Assembly: GCF_963678635.1 (NCBI RefSeq)
Contig: NC_087071.1
Span: forward strand, 19,963,613-20,027,612
Direction of reading: 5' to 3'
Source of the DNA: Symsagittifera roscoffensis
Lineage: Eukaryota > Xenacoelomorpha > Acoela > Convolutidae
DNA: 64,000 bases
Made by a program: the position numbers and the translations under genes. This document shows positions 10,811-20,304 of the stretch, in pieces. Position 1 is the stretch's first letter. Each line of letters opens with the position of its first letter. The notes under the pieces were generated by a model, which saw nothing but the letters and a program-made list of their open reading frames with translations, had not been told where the DNA came from and made no database searches.

Positions 10811-12219
10811 GTGTATGATAATCCTGAGTATGGGTTATAAAATGTGATGTAACCAATTGTGTTTTTGGTAAATCTGTCGTATTTATATATTATTTCAGTT
10901 GTTATAAACGGTGGTGGTAGCGATTGAGCTGTTATATTTGGTTGGTTTAATGGGTAGGGATGTTGAACAATATTATTAAGTTTGATCGTGATTTCAAATT
11001 TTAATTGGAGACTATTTTGTTGAAGTATTTGAATATTGTGTTCTCGAATATCTTCGTGGATATCTTGTCTATATTGTAATCCATTGAGTGCCCAACTGTG
11101 GAGTCGGTTACTTTCTTGATGTTGTCTAAATAATGGAGGAGGTGCTACGAATGTGTTCCAATCTAATCGTAAAGGGATATTTGTTGATGATTGTTCTCGA
11201 TATCTAGCGTCGAGGTTATTCGGAAAATTTAAAAGGAAAAGCGTCGGTGAAATTTGACTTAATGATGGTGTTGATGATAGTGATAATGTTTCTGGTAGTG
11301 ATGATAGTGTTGTATCCGTAGAAATATCTATTGGGTCATTCACTAAGTTTGGTTCACCTTGTGTATATGAGTGTGTTGTCCAATATGGTAGTCGTGCGGT
11401 GGGATTGGGGGGGTTAAAGGGATTTTCACGTATTTGCTCAGATGTTGGTGTTGAACCTAAGTAATTTGAGGGTATACTTGAGGTGCTACGTTGTGAAAGG
11501 AGTGGGGGAGTTTCTGGTAATGTACTATTTGGGTTTTCTGAAGTTGTTGGTGTTGGTGATTGGGGTATATCAAAATGAACTATGGGGGTTTGAAAACTTC
11601 TGTTTCGTCGTGGATGTATAATTTGTCTATTTATTTCGACTGTATTTTGGTTTTGACTAATGTTTCTTATTCTGTTTAATGTTTTGTAGTTTTTTCGTGG
11701 TTGATTTCTAAGTCGTGATGATTCTCTATGTTCTGATTTTTCTACTTGTTCTTGTGGTAAAATTTTTTCTATCATTTTATTTTTTCTTTCTTTTTGAGGT
11801 ATTTTTGGGTCTGGCGTTTTTTGTATTGTTTTGAGTTGAGTTTTGTTTTGAATTTGATCTTTATGATGAACGTTGTGTTGTCCATCTATTTCTTTTTCTG
11901 TATGATTTTGAATAACTTTTAAACCTGTGAAAGAATATAATTGAGTTAATTCGCGCAGTGCGTATTCTTTTGGGTAGTAGGGCAATAGATTGTTACGATG
12001 TTGAGCAATTTCTTTTTTGGTTGAATCTGTGAGTTTGTACGTTACGTCAGTGGGTTTGGCAATGATTTGGTATGGTCTTTTTTGAAGGGGTTGTAGTTTT
12101 TTAGAGATTCCTTTTTGTGTAATAAAGTTAGGAATTAAAACAAATGTTCCATTTTTTAAATCTGTGGCTGGTGTAAAGCGTGAATTAATTTGGTCGTTAA
12201 TTGTCTGCCTTTGTAACAA
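10798..12219 (-). CDS. Pol C-terminus: integrase C-terminal (GPY/F-like) module plus long Pro/Ser/Asn-rich tail
   Basis: This 473-codon frame continues pol after the integrase core in another phase. Residues about 20-95 (TFVLIPNF, then LQKRPYQIIAKPTDVTYKL) resemble the small barrel module at the C-terminus of Ty3 integrases. An 'HRNNLLPYYPKEY' stretch typical of the end of that module follows. After that come a basic stretch (about 130-190) and a long region rich in Pro, Ser, Thr and Asn without a fold I can name. The stop at 10798-10800 overlaps the env start. The tail is much longer than usual for the family. Confidence 0.6.
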   Translation of the reverse strand: MLQRQTINDQINSRFTPATDLKNGTFVLIPNFITQKGISKKLQPLQKRPYQIIAKPTDVTYKLTDSTKKEIAQHRNNLLPYYPKEYALRELTQLYSFTGLKVIQNHTEKEIDGQHNVHHKDQIQNKTQLKTIQKTPDPKIPQKERKNKMIEKILPQEQVEKSEHRESSRLRNQPRKNYKTLNRIRNISQNQNTVEINRQIIHPRRNRSFQTPIVHFDIPQSPTPTTSENPNSTLPETPPLLSQRSTSSIPSNYLGSTPTSEQIRENPFNPPNPTARLPYWTTHSYTQGEPNLVNDPIDISTDTTLSSLPETLSLSSTPSLSQISPTLFLLNFPNNLDARYREQSSTNIPLRLDWNTFVAPPPLFRQHQESNRLHSWALNGLQYRQDIHEDIREHNIQILQQNSLQLKFEITIKLNNIVQHPYPLNQPNITAQSLPPPFITTEIIYKYDRFTKNTIGYITFYNPYSGLSYTCIF

Positions 12220-12296
12220 TTTCTTTGTTACTTTTTGGTAAATTTCATTGTGTTTTTTATCTCTTTTTAAAATCCATTCGGTGTGTGTGCCGGAGG

Positions 12297-13129
12297 CTAA
12301 TTTAAGAATTTGTGGTTGATGAAAATGATCTTCATCATGTGTGTGTAAAGGTAGGTTATAACAAATTGAGTCTTTATTTGGTTGACTATAACCTTTATAT
12401 TTTTATGGGAATTTGCTGCAAACATAATTGGTTTACGTGGCTTTTGATTAAAAACCATTTCGTATGGTGACATTCCTAAAGTTGTCGTGATTTGTGAATT
12501 GTATGCTAAGGGGAATAATTTTACATCTGCTGACCATTCTGTGTATTTTGTATCATTTCCATTTGTGATACATCTAAGATGTTCTTGTAGTGAACGGTTC
12601 ATACCTTCGACTAAACCGTTTGTCCAAGGTGCATGAGATGTACGTGGTTTATGTTTGATGTTATATAAGTGGCATAGTGTGATGATTTCATTATTTATGA
12701 ATTCTGTACCGTTGTCTGTAACTAGGATTTCGGCTAATCCGAATTTTGCTATCCAATGTTCGTAAAGTGTTGTGTAAGCATTACAATGTGGTACTGGGTT
12801 GAGTGCTACATAATGTGCGAATGCGTCAACAATGACCATAATATAGGAGTTTCCTTCAGAGGATGGTGAAATTGGTCCTTTTGTATCGAATGAAATGCGA
12901 TGGTTAAAATATAAATTTTTCCTTTAAAATCTTGTTTTTGTGCTATTTGTTTTTGATTTGGATAAAGTTTGTTCAATTGACATATTATACAATCATTGCA
13001 TAGTACTTTTATCCAAATTGGTGCATTTGGGAAAGAAATTTTTTTGTTAAAGTTTGAGTATGTTCTTTCTGATCCGGAGTGTCCTTTAGTATTTTGTGTA
13101 TGTGAGATATTAAAAGCTATTAATATCAT
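12297..13129 (-). pseudogene. Ty3-type integrase: zinc-binding and DDE core, frame-shifted
   Basis: At 12806-13129 a zinc module is visible: two His (HTQNTKGH) and the pair CNDCIIC. The catalytic core follows in another phase (12297-12839). The first Asp lies in the overlap (F-D-T-K-G, near 12885), the second in VTDNGTEF (about 12705-12728) and the Glu in NGLVEGMNRS (about 12600-12630), so all three catalytic residues survive. A phase change falls near 12880. The linker to RNase H (13130-13518) has no long frame but keeps the same base bias. Integrase joins the DNA copy to host DNA. Confidence 0.85.
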
Positions 13130-13518
13130 ACTTAAAGGAAGACAGGGAACTTTAAAATCATTTAATTGATATTCTAAAAGATCTGTATTTTCATTAATTG
13201 CTGTGTTATCAAATTTTCGGAAATATCGGAGGAGTGTTTTATTTCCTAAAATTATGGTATCTGCTTTTACGGGCTTAGTTTTGTATTTGTGCCATGATTT
13301 TAGTTGTCTAATTACTGGGTCGAGATTTTGAAATTGTTTTAAAAGTTCAAATGTAACTTTATCTGTTGGGGGGAGAAAAATGTTGTCAATTTCTAGTTTT
13401 GATAGGGGAATTGTGTCAAGTGGGTCATGGAGGTCAAAAACTTGATTTTTTGTGTATTTTAAATCATTTGTTTGCGGTCCTGATAAATTTATTTTATCGG
13501 TTAAATTTTCTTTTTCGA

Positions 13519-15277
13519 TTAATGGAAAAAGGTTTTTTTTTGCGAATGTTGTTTTATTCTTTTTTGTTGAGTGTTATTTTTTATCCATTGTGAGTATGGA
13601 ATTGGTTTAAAAGTTGATGTGCCTGGTAAGTCAACTTCATAGTGATTATTCTGGCAATCTAAGTAGAGTGGGAAATGTTGTAGGTTATTTATCTGTGATT
13701 GATCAATATCAGTTTTTACTGCATATTTGCATTCTAACCGGGGTAATGTTTCATCTTTTGTGAGATAAAATTTAATATTTTGTGGTATTTCAACTGTAGT
13801 TTTTCTTGTGAGTAGTTCAGGTGGCGTATTTCTACTTAATGTATCTGGTAATGCAAGGTTTTTTCCTGCTGTCCAAACTATATGTAAGTTTGGAAATTTC
13901 ATTAGAATTAGTTGAAATCTATAAACTCTATGATTTGGATTTGACTTTTGTGTAAAGAGAGATATAATTGGTTTGTCATCTGTGAAGAGAACTGTTGGGT
14001 GTTTTGATCCAAGTATCAGAAATTCATATTCTGTAAGTGTATAAATTATAGCTGTACATTCTCTCATTAGAGTTGAGAGTCGTAGCTCTGCCTGAGTGAA
14101 TAATCGTGAATTTGCTGATATAAGGTTCATTTTGTTTGTTCCATTATGTGATTGTAGCAATGCTGCGCCGATGTCAAAATTTGAAGCATCGCACATTGCT
14201 TAGAATGGTTGATTTGGATCTGGAATTTTATTCGAAATTTGTTCAGCTAAAAGTTTTTTAATTTCTTCAAATCGTGTTTGATGTTCAGTGGTCCATTCAA
14301 AATTATTTTGTTGTCTGAGGATATTATAGAGGGGTCTTAAGTATAATTGCATTTTATAAACATATTTACTTAAGAAATTTAACATTCCAAGGAATTCTTG
14401 GATTTTCTTTTTATTTGTAGGTGGCTGAAGTTTTTGAATGGCGTCAATGCGTGATTTTAATGGAGTGATAGTGTTTCGTTTAATATTATGTCCTAAAAAT
14501 TTAACGCGTGTTAGAAAGAAGTGTGATTTATCGGGGGCTGCTTTCAAATTTTCGTTCTGAAGTATCTTATGGTATTGTTCTAAAACTGTAAACATCTCGT
14601 TTTTGGTTTGCGATTGCATTAGTGGTCTAAAACGCAATCGCAAACCAAATTGCATTTTTCTTGAATATTAGTGGTCTAAAAATTTTACTCATAAAAGCTG
14701 AAAAAGCTGCTGGTCCTATGGATATTCCATAGAATAAGCGATTAAATTCATATTGTTGATTTCCAATAACAAATTGTGTTAAACGTCGTGATTGTTCATC
14801 TAGTGGCATTTGATTAAATGCACTATTCATGTCTGCTGTTGTGAAATATTTGCCATTGATCTTTGTTAAGATAACTTGTATGGGTTCAATGGGCCAATTG
14901 CATTTTGATTTGTCAATTAGTGAATTGAGATATCTAGCGTCTAAAACTATTTTTAGTGATTCACCTTTTGCTAGAATGATAACAGGGTTAATGAAGGTGT
15001 TTCCTTTTGGTTGTTCTTCTTTATTTACTGGTGAGATAATTTCGTATTGTTCTAAAATGTCAAGTAATCTATTTACCTTGTCATGTAAGTGAATCGGTAC
15101 TTTACTTGCCCTTTGTTTTTTGAAAACTGCGTCAGGTTTTAATGGAAGGTGTAGTGATGAACCAATTTTTCCAACGTCAATTTTTGATATTGCATAATCT
15201 GATGAATATTTTAACAGTTGTTTTGCTAATTTATCAAATTTAATTTGTGTAATTTGTGAGTGTTCAAAATTAAACAT
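13519..15277 (-). pseudogene. Ty3-type reverse transcriptase and RNase H, catalytic motif lost
   Basis: Fingers and palm are clear at 14627-15277: a VILAKG stretch, KIVLDARYLNS, FTTADMNSAFNQMPL and QYEFNRLFYGISIGPAAF. The next part should hold the YxDD motif but is replaced by a hairpin and a local duplication (14602-14681), and frame is lost. Palm and thumb resume at 14200-14600 (KFLGH, EFLGMLNFLSKY). RNase H follows after an in-frame TAA at 14200-14202, with CDASNFDIGAALLQ, a Glu in MRECTAI and FTDDKP as active-site regions, and LPDTLSR near its end. Upstream, the frame appears to stay open to about 15430. Confidence 0.9.
14602..14681. repeat. Perfect 16 bp hairpin plus 15 bp direct repeat at the RT catalytic site
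   Basis: 14602-14617 and 14634-14649 are perfect inverted repeats around a 16-base loop. The loop sequence attagtggtctaaaa (14618-14632) recurs at 14667-14681. Together they replace the segment that should encode the YxDD motif. The pattern fits a fold-back template switch. Confidence 0.9.
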
Positions 15278-15733
15278 TGTTAAAAAGTTTTGGTTGCTCT
15301 TTTGTGTAATTTGTTATATTGAATGTTGGTTGAAAATATGGTGTTTTTGTGAAATAATCTGCATTTCTCTTTTTATTTCTTATTATATTATTTATAGATA
15401 ATTCTTCGTCAAGAATTGTTGGTTGGCAAATATCTAATTATTTGAGTATATTATTAACGCGGTAGGCTACTTCATTTATAGGTGAAATTGTAGCATTTGT
15501 TTCACAATATCCTAAAAGTCCTAAGGGTAGTGTTACTTGATATGGTGTATTGTTATACACGTGTCGGAATTCGTGTTTTTGAAATGATGTCGGAATTCGT
15601 GTTTTTCGAATATTTTATGGATGAGATCGTAATTTTGAAAAATTTGTGAATAGGTTTAAATTCGAAGTCTGACATGAAAAGTTGTTGTTTATTTTGACTT
15701 TTGTTATACTGGTGAACTTGTTTTATTAAAAAA
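15278..15733 (-). other. Linker between protease and RT
   Basis: On the minus strand the stretch 15300-15435 stays open in an Asn/Lys/Ile-rich frame leading toward RT. 15540-15610 contains a short direct repeat (cggaattcgtgtttttg twice). No separate domain is visible. I take it as pol linker with local damage. Confidence 0.4.
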
Positions 15734-16306
15734 TTATATATATTTCCTGATAATGGTTTCAGGTGTTTCCGTTGTTGATTGTAAATGGGGTAAAATTTTG
15801 AGAAAAATGGTGGTTGTTTGTTTAATCTTTGTAAGAATGTTAAGGGCTGTGTTTTTTGTTTTTGTGTTTTTATCTTTTATATGTATCTTACTATTTAAGA
15901 TGTTGATTGTTAGTATATATTTAGAGATAAATGGTATGCCAATGATATTGTGCTTAATATCAGTAATGGGAAATATTTGTTTAAACAGTTTGTTTAAAAA
16001 TTTGTTTTGCTCCATTGTTCTCGTGGGGAGAAGAACTAATAGGATTTTTCCATAATTTACTAATGTTGATCCTTGTGCTGTTGCTAATTTACTAGAGGTT
16101 TCAAGAGGTGTTAAATTTGGATGTAATGTTTTAATTTCATTCCATGTGGGAATATTAATTATATTTGATTCTGCTCCTGAGTCAATTAAAAAATCGATTT
16201 CAATTCTTTTTTTTTTGGGCTTTCTAAGAGAAATGGAATTGTCCAAAAATTTTTTCTCGGTTGTTCTTTTTGTATATTTTGATAAATATGTTTTGTGTTT
16301 GAGCAC
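15734..16306 (-). CDS. Retroviral-type aspartic protease of the Ty3-type element
   Basis: A 190-codon frame contains FLIDSGAESNII, the D-S-G active site of retropepsins, at residues about 39-50. A hydrophobic strand and then a GIPFISKY stretch some 80 residues later fit the flap and the second hydrophobic-hydrophobic-Gly element. The enzyme would cleave the Gag-Pol polyprotein. It overlaps the preceding frame (16186-16626) by about 120 bases in another phase, suggesting a programmed or accidental shift between gag and pol. Confidence 0.75.
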   Translation of the reverse strand: MLKHKTYLSKYTKRTTEKKFLDNSISLRKPKKKRIEIDFLIDSGAESNIINIPTWNEIKTLHPNLTPLETSSKLATAQGSTLVNYGKILLVLLPTRTMEQNKFLNKLFKQIFPITDIKHNIIGIPFISKYILTINILNSKIHIKDKNTKTKNTALNILTKIKQTTTIFLKILPHLQSTTETPETIIRKYI

Positions 16307-16626
16307 TGTGTTTCAACTTTTTTATCGGGTTTAATTACCGTGTTAATTTCGTTTACTTCTTGTGTAGTTTGTGTATTATCAATGGGTCCAATATAGTAAT
16401 TGTGGAGGAGTTCCAATTGATTTTCATATACATGTGAAGTGAAAGGTTGTTCATATATGATAGGTTCATAGTCGTTTTTGACTGTTATCATATTTACTGA
16501 GATGGTGTTATCTGTATCACTTTCTGTATCTGATGATTCACAATTTATATGATTTAGTTGTATTTCGTTACTTCCTGTGTCATCAATACCTGGAGGGTCT
16601 GAAGTTGTTTTTTCATTTGTTTGCAC
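16186..16626 (-). CDS. Gag/pro linker ORF of the Ty3-type element
   Basis: A 146-codon frame rich in Asp, Glu, Asn and Thr. No fold is recognisable. It follows the Arg/Asn/Ser-rich gag tail, whose frame continues into it, and overlaps the protease frame. It therefore probably belongs to the C-terminus of Gag or the N-terminus of Pro rather than being a separate gene. Confidence 0.4.
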   Translation of the reverse strand: MQTNEKTTSDPPGIDDTGSNEIQLNHINCESSDTESDTDNTISVNMITVKNDYEPIIYEQPFTSHVYENQLELLHNYYIGPIDNTQTTQEVNEINTVIKPDKKVETQCSNTKHIYQNIQKEQPRKNFWTIPFLLESPKKKELKSIF

Positions 16627-16629
16627 TTG

Positions 16630-16976
16630 ATTAATGTGTCTTCGATGTTTTGGTGTGCTACTTCTGTATCGATGTTTAGAATCAGGGTAACGGTTATTAT
16701 TCCTATGTGGTGACTGGGAATAATTTCTGTATCGATTATTGTAACTTGAGTTTCTTTTTTTTTTGAATTATTTCGTGATCTATTTTGGTAATTATCATTT
16801 GATCTGTGATAATTTGATCTACTATATGAATTATTCCTTGATCTATTGTTTGGATAATTCTGATTTCGATTTCTGTTGTATGATGAATTTCGTGATTGAT
16901 TGTTGGAATAGTGTCTATTCCTTGGGTTTGATTGGGAACTGGATCCAGAAACAAATTCTATTGTATTGGAATTCGA
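16630..16976 (-). pseudogene. Arg/Asn/Ser-rich continuation of the Gag tail
   Basis: Low-complexity sequence. In the frame continuing Gag it encodes repeats of Arg-Ser-Arg-Asn with Tyr, Gln and Asn. In a second phase it reads as an Ile/His/Asp-rich frame (16736-16954) that I regard as a shadow. A run of T near 16750-16765 (plus strand) is a likely slippage point. Confidence 0.5.
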
Positions 16977-18482
16977 TCATGAATAGTTATTTTGGTTATT
17001 TTGGCTATTCGATCGGTTATATCTATTTTGTGAGAAATTTCGTGTATTTACTCGTTCGGGTGATCTACCTCTATAACTTGAGTTATATGGTGATCGATTT
17101 CTTGTGTAATTTGAGTTGCTTGGAAGTGGTTTTCCTGAACTGTTATTACTATATATATTTTTGTTAGGTAGATTTTGGTCTTTTTTCATGTATTGATAGA
17201 CTGATTTATTTGGTTCTTTGTGTTTTTGAGGTTTATTCTGACTGTCTTGCTGTTTTTGTCTACATTCGGAAATACTGTGTCCGTATCGTCGGCAATAAAT
17301 ACACCATTTTTTGAAAGATGGTTTGCCTTTAAAACTTGGGTTTCTTTCATAGATGTTTAGTATTTCAGTGATTTTTTCAATCAGGTCTGTGTCTGATTCT
17401 TGTACACTATTTATATGTGTAGTGTTTGTTTGAATTTGATTAACATATTGTAGTTTTAGATTTTCTGTTTCTTCGAGTTTCATTGTGATTTCTGCTTGTT
17501 CTAGTTTATCTACTAGTTTTCTAAAATCTAAATCTGGTTCTCGAATTGAGGAAGGATGAGATGCTCTCTTTTTTATAGCTATTTTCCGTAATTGAGGTGT
17601 CAAGGTCATCATTAAAATTTCTGTCATTTCTGTGTTTTTGTAGTCATGTGTATTAAGTGAATATGCCTTTCGAACTAGTGTTTCAATTCGTACTGCTAAT
17701 TGTTTAAATGTTTTATTTGGTAGTCTACGTGTTTCGTTGCATAAAACTCTTTGGTGTTGTTTGTTTCTTTCAGAATCAAACATTTTTGAAAACTCTTGTG
17801 TGAATCTTTTCCAGTCTGATTTTATTTCTATGGGTAATACTGAAAACCATTTTTGAGCTGCGCTATCTAATGTTGTTTGTATTAACTCTGCGCGTCTATG
17901 TATCCAGTTTTGATGTAGTGGCGTATGAATTGGTTCAGGTCCTATGTTTAAAATTAAATTTGCTGTTGCTGCATTTAGATAATTTTCTACAGAATATTCA
18001 GGGTCTGTTCCTGTGAACACCATCAGTGGTTTATTGGATGTTATTGATGATCCACCCATGAGGTATGGATTCATTGTCATCTGTAGTGATTCTGCGGCAT
18101 TTGGCATTTGTGAAAAATTTGAAAGTTGATTTTTCGTTATTTCGTGTTGCTGAAGGTAATATGGAAGCGGTATTTCATTTTGCATTTGAGTTGGTTGATA
18201 AGAATGCATTAACATTGCGTTTTGTGGTTGTATTGGTTGAAAAGATTGTGTGTTAAATGGGTTTTGTATATGCATTTGTTGTGGATTTTGTATATCTGTT
18301 GGATTTTGTGGGTAAATTTTGAGATGGTTGAGATTGTCGCGGTCTTTGTGTGCGATATTCTTTAGTATATGGTGCAAAAATATCTGGTAGGTAGTGATCA
18401 TCATCATCAGATGATAAGTAGTTTGTGTTATAAGGTGTATGCTGTTTATTTTTATTCTGTTGAAAAAATGGGTAGTTTTCAC
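16977..18482 (-). CDS. Gag polyprotein of the Ty3-type element (501 aa)
   Basis: The frame starts at an ATG at 18480-18482. The first 130 residues are Gln/Pro/Asn-rich. Residues about 155-330 form the helical capsid-like region (DSAAQKWFSVLP, then EFSKMFDSE and MMTLTPQLR), the usual retrotransposon Gag pattern. A CCHC zinc knuckle (CIYCRRYGHSISEC) follows near residues 395-408, then a basic tail rich in Arg, Asn, Ser and Tyr that would bind RNA. The tail continues in another frame (16630-16976) with more RSRN-type repeats, so the stop at 16977 probably follows a one-base shift. Gag would form the particle shell. Confidence 0.8.
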   Translation of the reverse strand: MKTTHFFNRIKINSIHLITQTTYHLMMMITTYQIFLHHILKNIAHKDRDNLNHLKIYPQNPTDIQNPQQMHIQNPFNTQSFQPIQPQNAMLMHSYQPTQMQNEIPLPYYLQQHEITKNQLSNFSQMPNAAESLQMTMNPYLMGGSSITSNKPLMVFTGTDPEYSVENYLNAATANLILNIGPEPIHTPLHQNWIHRRAELIQTTLDSAAQKWFSVLPIEIKSDWKRFTQEFSKMFDSERNKQHQRVLCNETRRLPNKTFKQLAVRIETLVRKAYSLNTHDYKNTEMTEILMMTLTPQLRKIAIKKRASHPSSIREPDLDFRKLVDKLEQAEITMKLEETENLKLQYVNQIQTNTTHINSVQESDTDLIEKITEILNIYERNPSFKGKPSFKKWCIYCRRYGHSISECRQKQQDSQNKPQKHKEPNKSVYQYMKKDQNLPNKNIYSNNSSGKPLPSNSNYTRNRSPYNSSYRGRSPERVNTRNFSQNRYNRSNSQNNQNNYS

Positions 18483-18489
18483 TATGATC

Positions 18490-18717
18490 CTATGTAGGTT
18501 GTGGATTATCTGGAACGTTTACTGAATTGGTTGATGTTTTTGGGAGATTCAAATAATGTGAACATACGTGATTTAAATTTTGTGTATTTTTTCGGGGAGG
18601 TTGATTTGTTTTTGGTTGGTGAGCATAATTATAATTGTGTTCTGCAAAAGTGTTTCTTGTGAATTGTTTTCGTGTTTTCGACGGTATTGTCATTGGTCTA
18701 TACGTTTGATAGTCCAT
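18490..18717 (-). CDS. Small ORF upstream of gag (75 aa)
   Basis: A 75-codon frame, basic and Asn/Thr/Pro-rich, ends 7 bases before the gag start. I recognise no domain. Its composition resembles the N-terminal part of Gag, so it may be a piece of Gag separated by a shift. No independent function can be proposed. Confidence 0.3.
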   Translation of the reverse strand: MDYQTYRPMTIPSKTRKQFTRNTFAEHNYNYAHQPKTNQPPRKNTQNLNHVCSHYLNLPKTSTNSVNVPDNPQPT

Positions 18718-18803
18718 GTGTGAATATTTTGGAGCAACCGAAGGTTTAACGGTTGATTGTAATGTTACTTGTATTAGTAATGTAATTGTATTTCTTGGTG
18801 TTG

Positions 18804-19238
18804 TCAGATTGGGATGTATTGGTGAATACTTTGTTGTGTAGTTGTTGCTGTTGTTTGGACGATCTCTTCAATTATGAAGTGTGATGGTGTTTGAATGTCT
18901 TGTTGTGTAAGATTTCTTGTTCCATTGAGATTTTCATTATGTATGACTGTTGAATTTAAGCTGTTATTTCGTGTATCAGGTAAAAATGTATTATAATTTA
19001 GTGGTGTTGCGTCAATGGTTAAGGGTATTACTTTTACATAATCTCTGTGGAAAGATATTGTGCTTATTGCTTGATTCGAGATATCTTGTGGGATATTTAG
19101 AAATGCATGATGAGACCAGTCAGGGTCCCAAACGTAATCTGATTGTTCTGAAAGAACAGTGTCGTCATTGGTATTTTGAGGTCTAAAATTTTTTCTTGCT
19201 TGTGAAATTAAATCTACATTGTGGGTGAAAAAATCCAT
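18804..19238 (-). CDS. Unidentified ORF upstream of gag (144 aa)
   Basis: A 144-codon frame from an ATG at 19236-19238. The product is acidic to neutral and rich in Thr, Asn, Ser and Ile, with no zinc ligands or membrane segments. Before the BEL/Pao insertion it lay downstream of the small ORFs now at 29172-29988, so the element had a series of short frames between its leader and gag. They may be fragments of one long N-terminal gag or accessory gene. Confidence 0.35.
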   Translation of the reverse strand: MDFFTHNVDLISQARKNFRPQNTNDDTVLSEQSDYVWDPDWSHHAFLNIPQDISNQAISTISFHRDYVKVIPLTIDATPLNYNTFLPDTRNNSLNSTVIHNENLNGTRNLTQQDIQTPSHFIIEEIVQTTATTTQQSIHQYIPI

Positions 19239-19497
19239 TATAAACCATGCTAAAATCTTTTGTAAATCATGTTTAGTGTTTTGTGAGACGTCATTATTGG
19301 TGAAATTTTCGCGGATTATATGTAAAAATGTTGAAAATACTGTGATTTTGTTTCGTACTTTTGTATGTTTGGATGTTTCTGTTGGTGATATATTTTGAAC
19401 TTCTGTTTTTTTCCAATATAGATATATAACTATATATTATTGCAAAAACATCGTAGTGAATATGGAGTTTGCTCTTTGTGAATTATGATTTTGTATG

Positions 19498-19502
19498 CTT
19501 TT
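19498..19502. repeat. Target-site duplication of the BEL/Pao element, left copy (CTTTT)
   Basis: CTTTT directly precedes the TGTTGC start of the 5' LTR and recurs at 29211-29215 right after the 3' LTR end. It marks where a small minus-strand ORF of the Ty3-type element (29172-29354) was cut. Confidence 0.9.
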
Positions 19503-19941
19503 TGTTGCAATGCAAAACAAGAGTATAGAATAAAACGAGTATAGATGCATATAAAATAAGCACAGTTGGCCGAGTGGCCTAAGCTAACGCCGATTATATA
19601 GGTTAACAGTTGACTTAGGTTCGAGTCCCCCACCTGCCCATGTATTAATATACTAAAAACGGGGGTTACATCCTATTTTAACTGTTTTTTGGTTCTAATT
19701 CGGTTCAGCCTTGATTAAGGCTGACCGCCAAAAAGAGCAATTTGTCTCAAGGACATTACCGACCGGTTCTTGTGGCTAGCTTGCGCGAAATTATCTCAAA
19801 AACGAGTTGTACCGAAACAAGTTGATTTTGTGATCTTGATTATGCAAACCGTTGACATTGTTTATTTCTTGTTATGTGTGTTTACCGAAAAATACTCATA
19901 ATTTAATTTGTCTTATACAGTTTTTTCAGATCGAGCGCACA
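19503..19941 (+). repeat. BEL/Pao 5' LTR with tRNA-like promoter boxes
   Basis: 439 bp, termini TGTTGC and GCACA. It contains TGGCCGAGTGG (19567-19577), a perfect tRNA A box, and GGTTCGAGTCC (19618-19628), a perfect B box, 51 bases apart as in long-variable-arm tRNAs (Leu/Ser). The cloverleaf is otherwise poor. Confidence 0.95.
19567..19628 (+). promoter_or_regulatory. Candidate internal RNA polymerase III promoter (A and B boxes) in the LTR
   Basis: Both boxes fit their consensus exactly in the 5' LTR. In the 3' LTR the A box is intact (28836-28846) and the B box has one change (GGTTTGAGTCC, 28887-28897). Spacing and the GGCCGAGTGG core point to a tRNA-Leu or tRNA-Ser origin. Whether it drives transcription is not shown by sequence. 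Confidence 0.5.
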
Positions 19942-19944
19942 TTT

Positions 19945-19962
19945 TGGCGCCCCACAAGGGAC
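19945..19962 (+). other. BEL/Pao primer-binding site
   Basis: TGGCGCCCCACAAGGGAC starts three bases after the LTR end and begins with TGG, complementary to a tRNA 3' CCA. I did not assign the tRNA. Its 3' part (ACAAGGGACAC) is repeated 50 and 100 bases downstream. Confidence 0.7.
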
Positions 19963-20070
19963 ACCGAGGTCTTCACTTAACGACACGAGCTTCACCGAGG
20001 GACACAAGGGACACCGAGGTCTTCTCTTTACGACACGAGCTTCACCGAGGGACACAAGGGACACAGAGTG
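19951..20070 (+). repeat. 50 bp tandem repeat starting inside the PBS
   Basis: ACAAGGGACACCGAGGTCTT begins at 19954 and recurs at 20004, and the first 11 bases recur at 20054. The first two units differ by a few bases. The array begins within the primer-binding site. Confidence 0.85.
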
Positions 20071-20304
20071 GGCGTTTGGCCGAAAAGTGTCTAATTGGCC
20101 GAAAGTGAGCGGTTGGCCGAAAAGTGTCTAATTGGCCGAAAGTGAGCGGTTGGCCGAAAAGTTTCTAATTGGCCGAAAGTGAGCGGTTGGCCGAAAAGTT
20201 TCTAATTGGCCGAAAGTGAGCGGTTGGCCGAAAAGTTTCTAATTGGCCGAAAGTAGGCATTTGGCCAAAAAGTGTCTAATTAGCCGAAAGTGGGCATTTG
20301 GACG
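20068..20304 (+). repeat. 37 bp tandem array (about 6.5 units) in the BEL/Pao leader
   Basis: Units start at 20068, 20105, 20142, 20179, 20216, 20253 and 20290. Each holds two TTGGCCGAAA-type blocks, so the underlying half unit is about 18-19 bp. The array decays into scattered GGCCGAAA blocks up to about 20480. Confidence 0.92.

Noticed and set aside
12806-15092. Plus-strand open frames across the Ty3 pol region (for example 14829-15092)
   Set aside because: They lie opposite clear RT and integrase motifs and arise from the base bias of the element.
19560-19640. A functional tRNA-Leu or tRNA-Ser gene in the LTR
   Set aside because: The A and B boxes are good, but acceptor and T stems do not pair well. 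I keep only the promoter-like reading.
20068-20304. Regular 37 bp repeat array that could suggest a CRISPR array
   Set aside because: The units abut with no unique spacers, lie in the leader of a BEL/Pao element and are built of two half repeats. The genome is eukaryotic.
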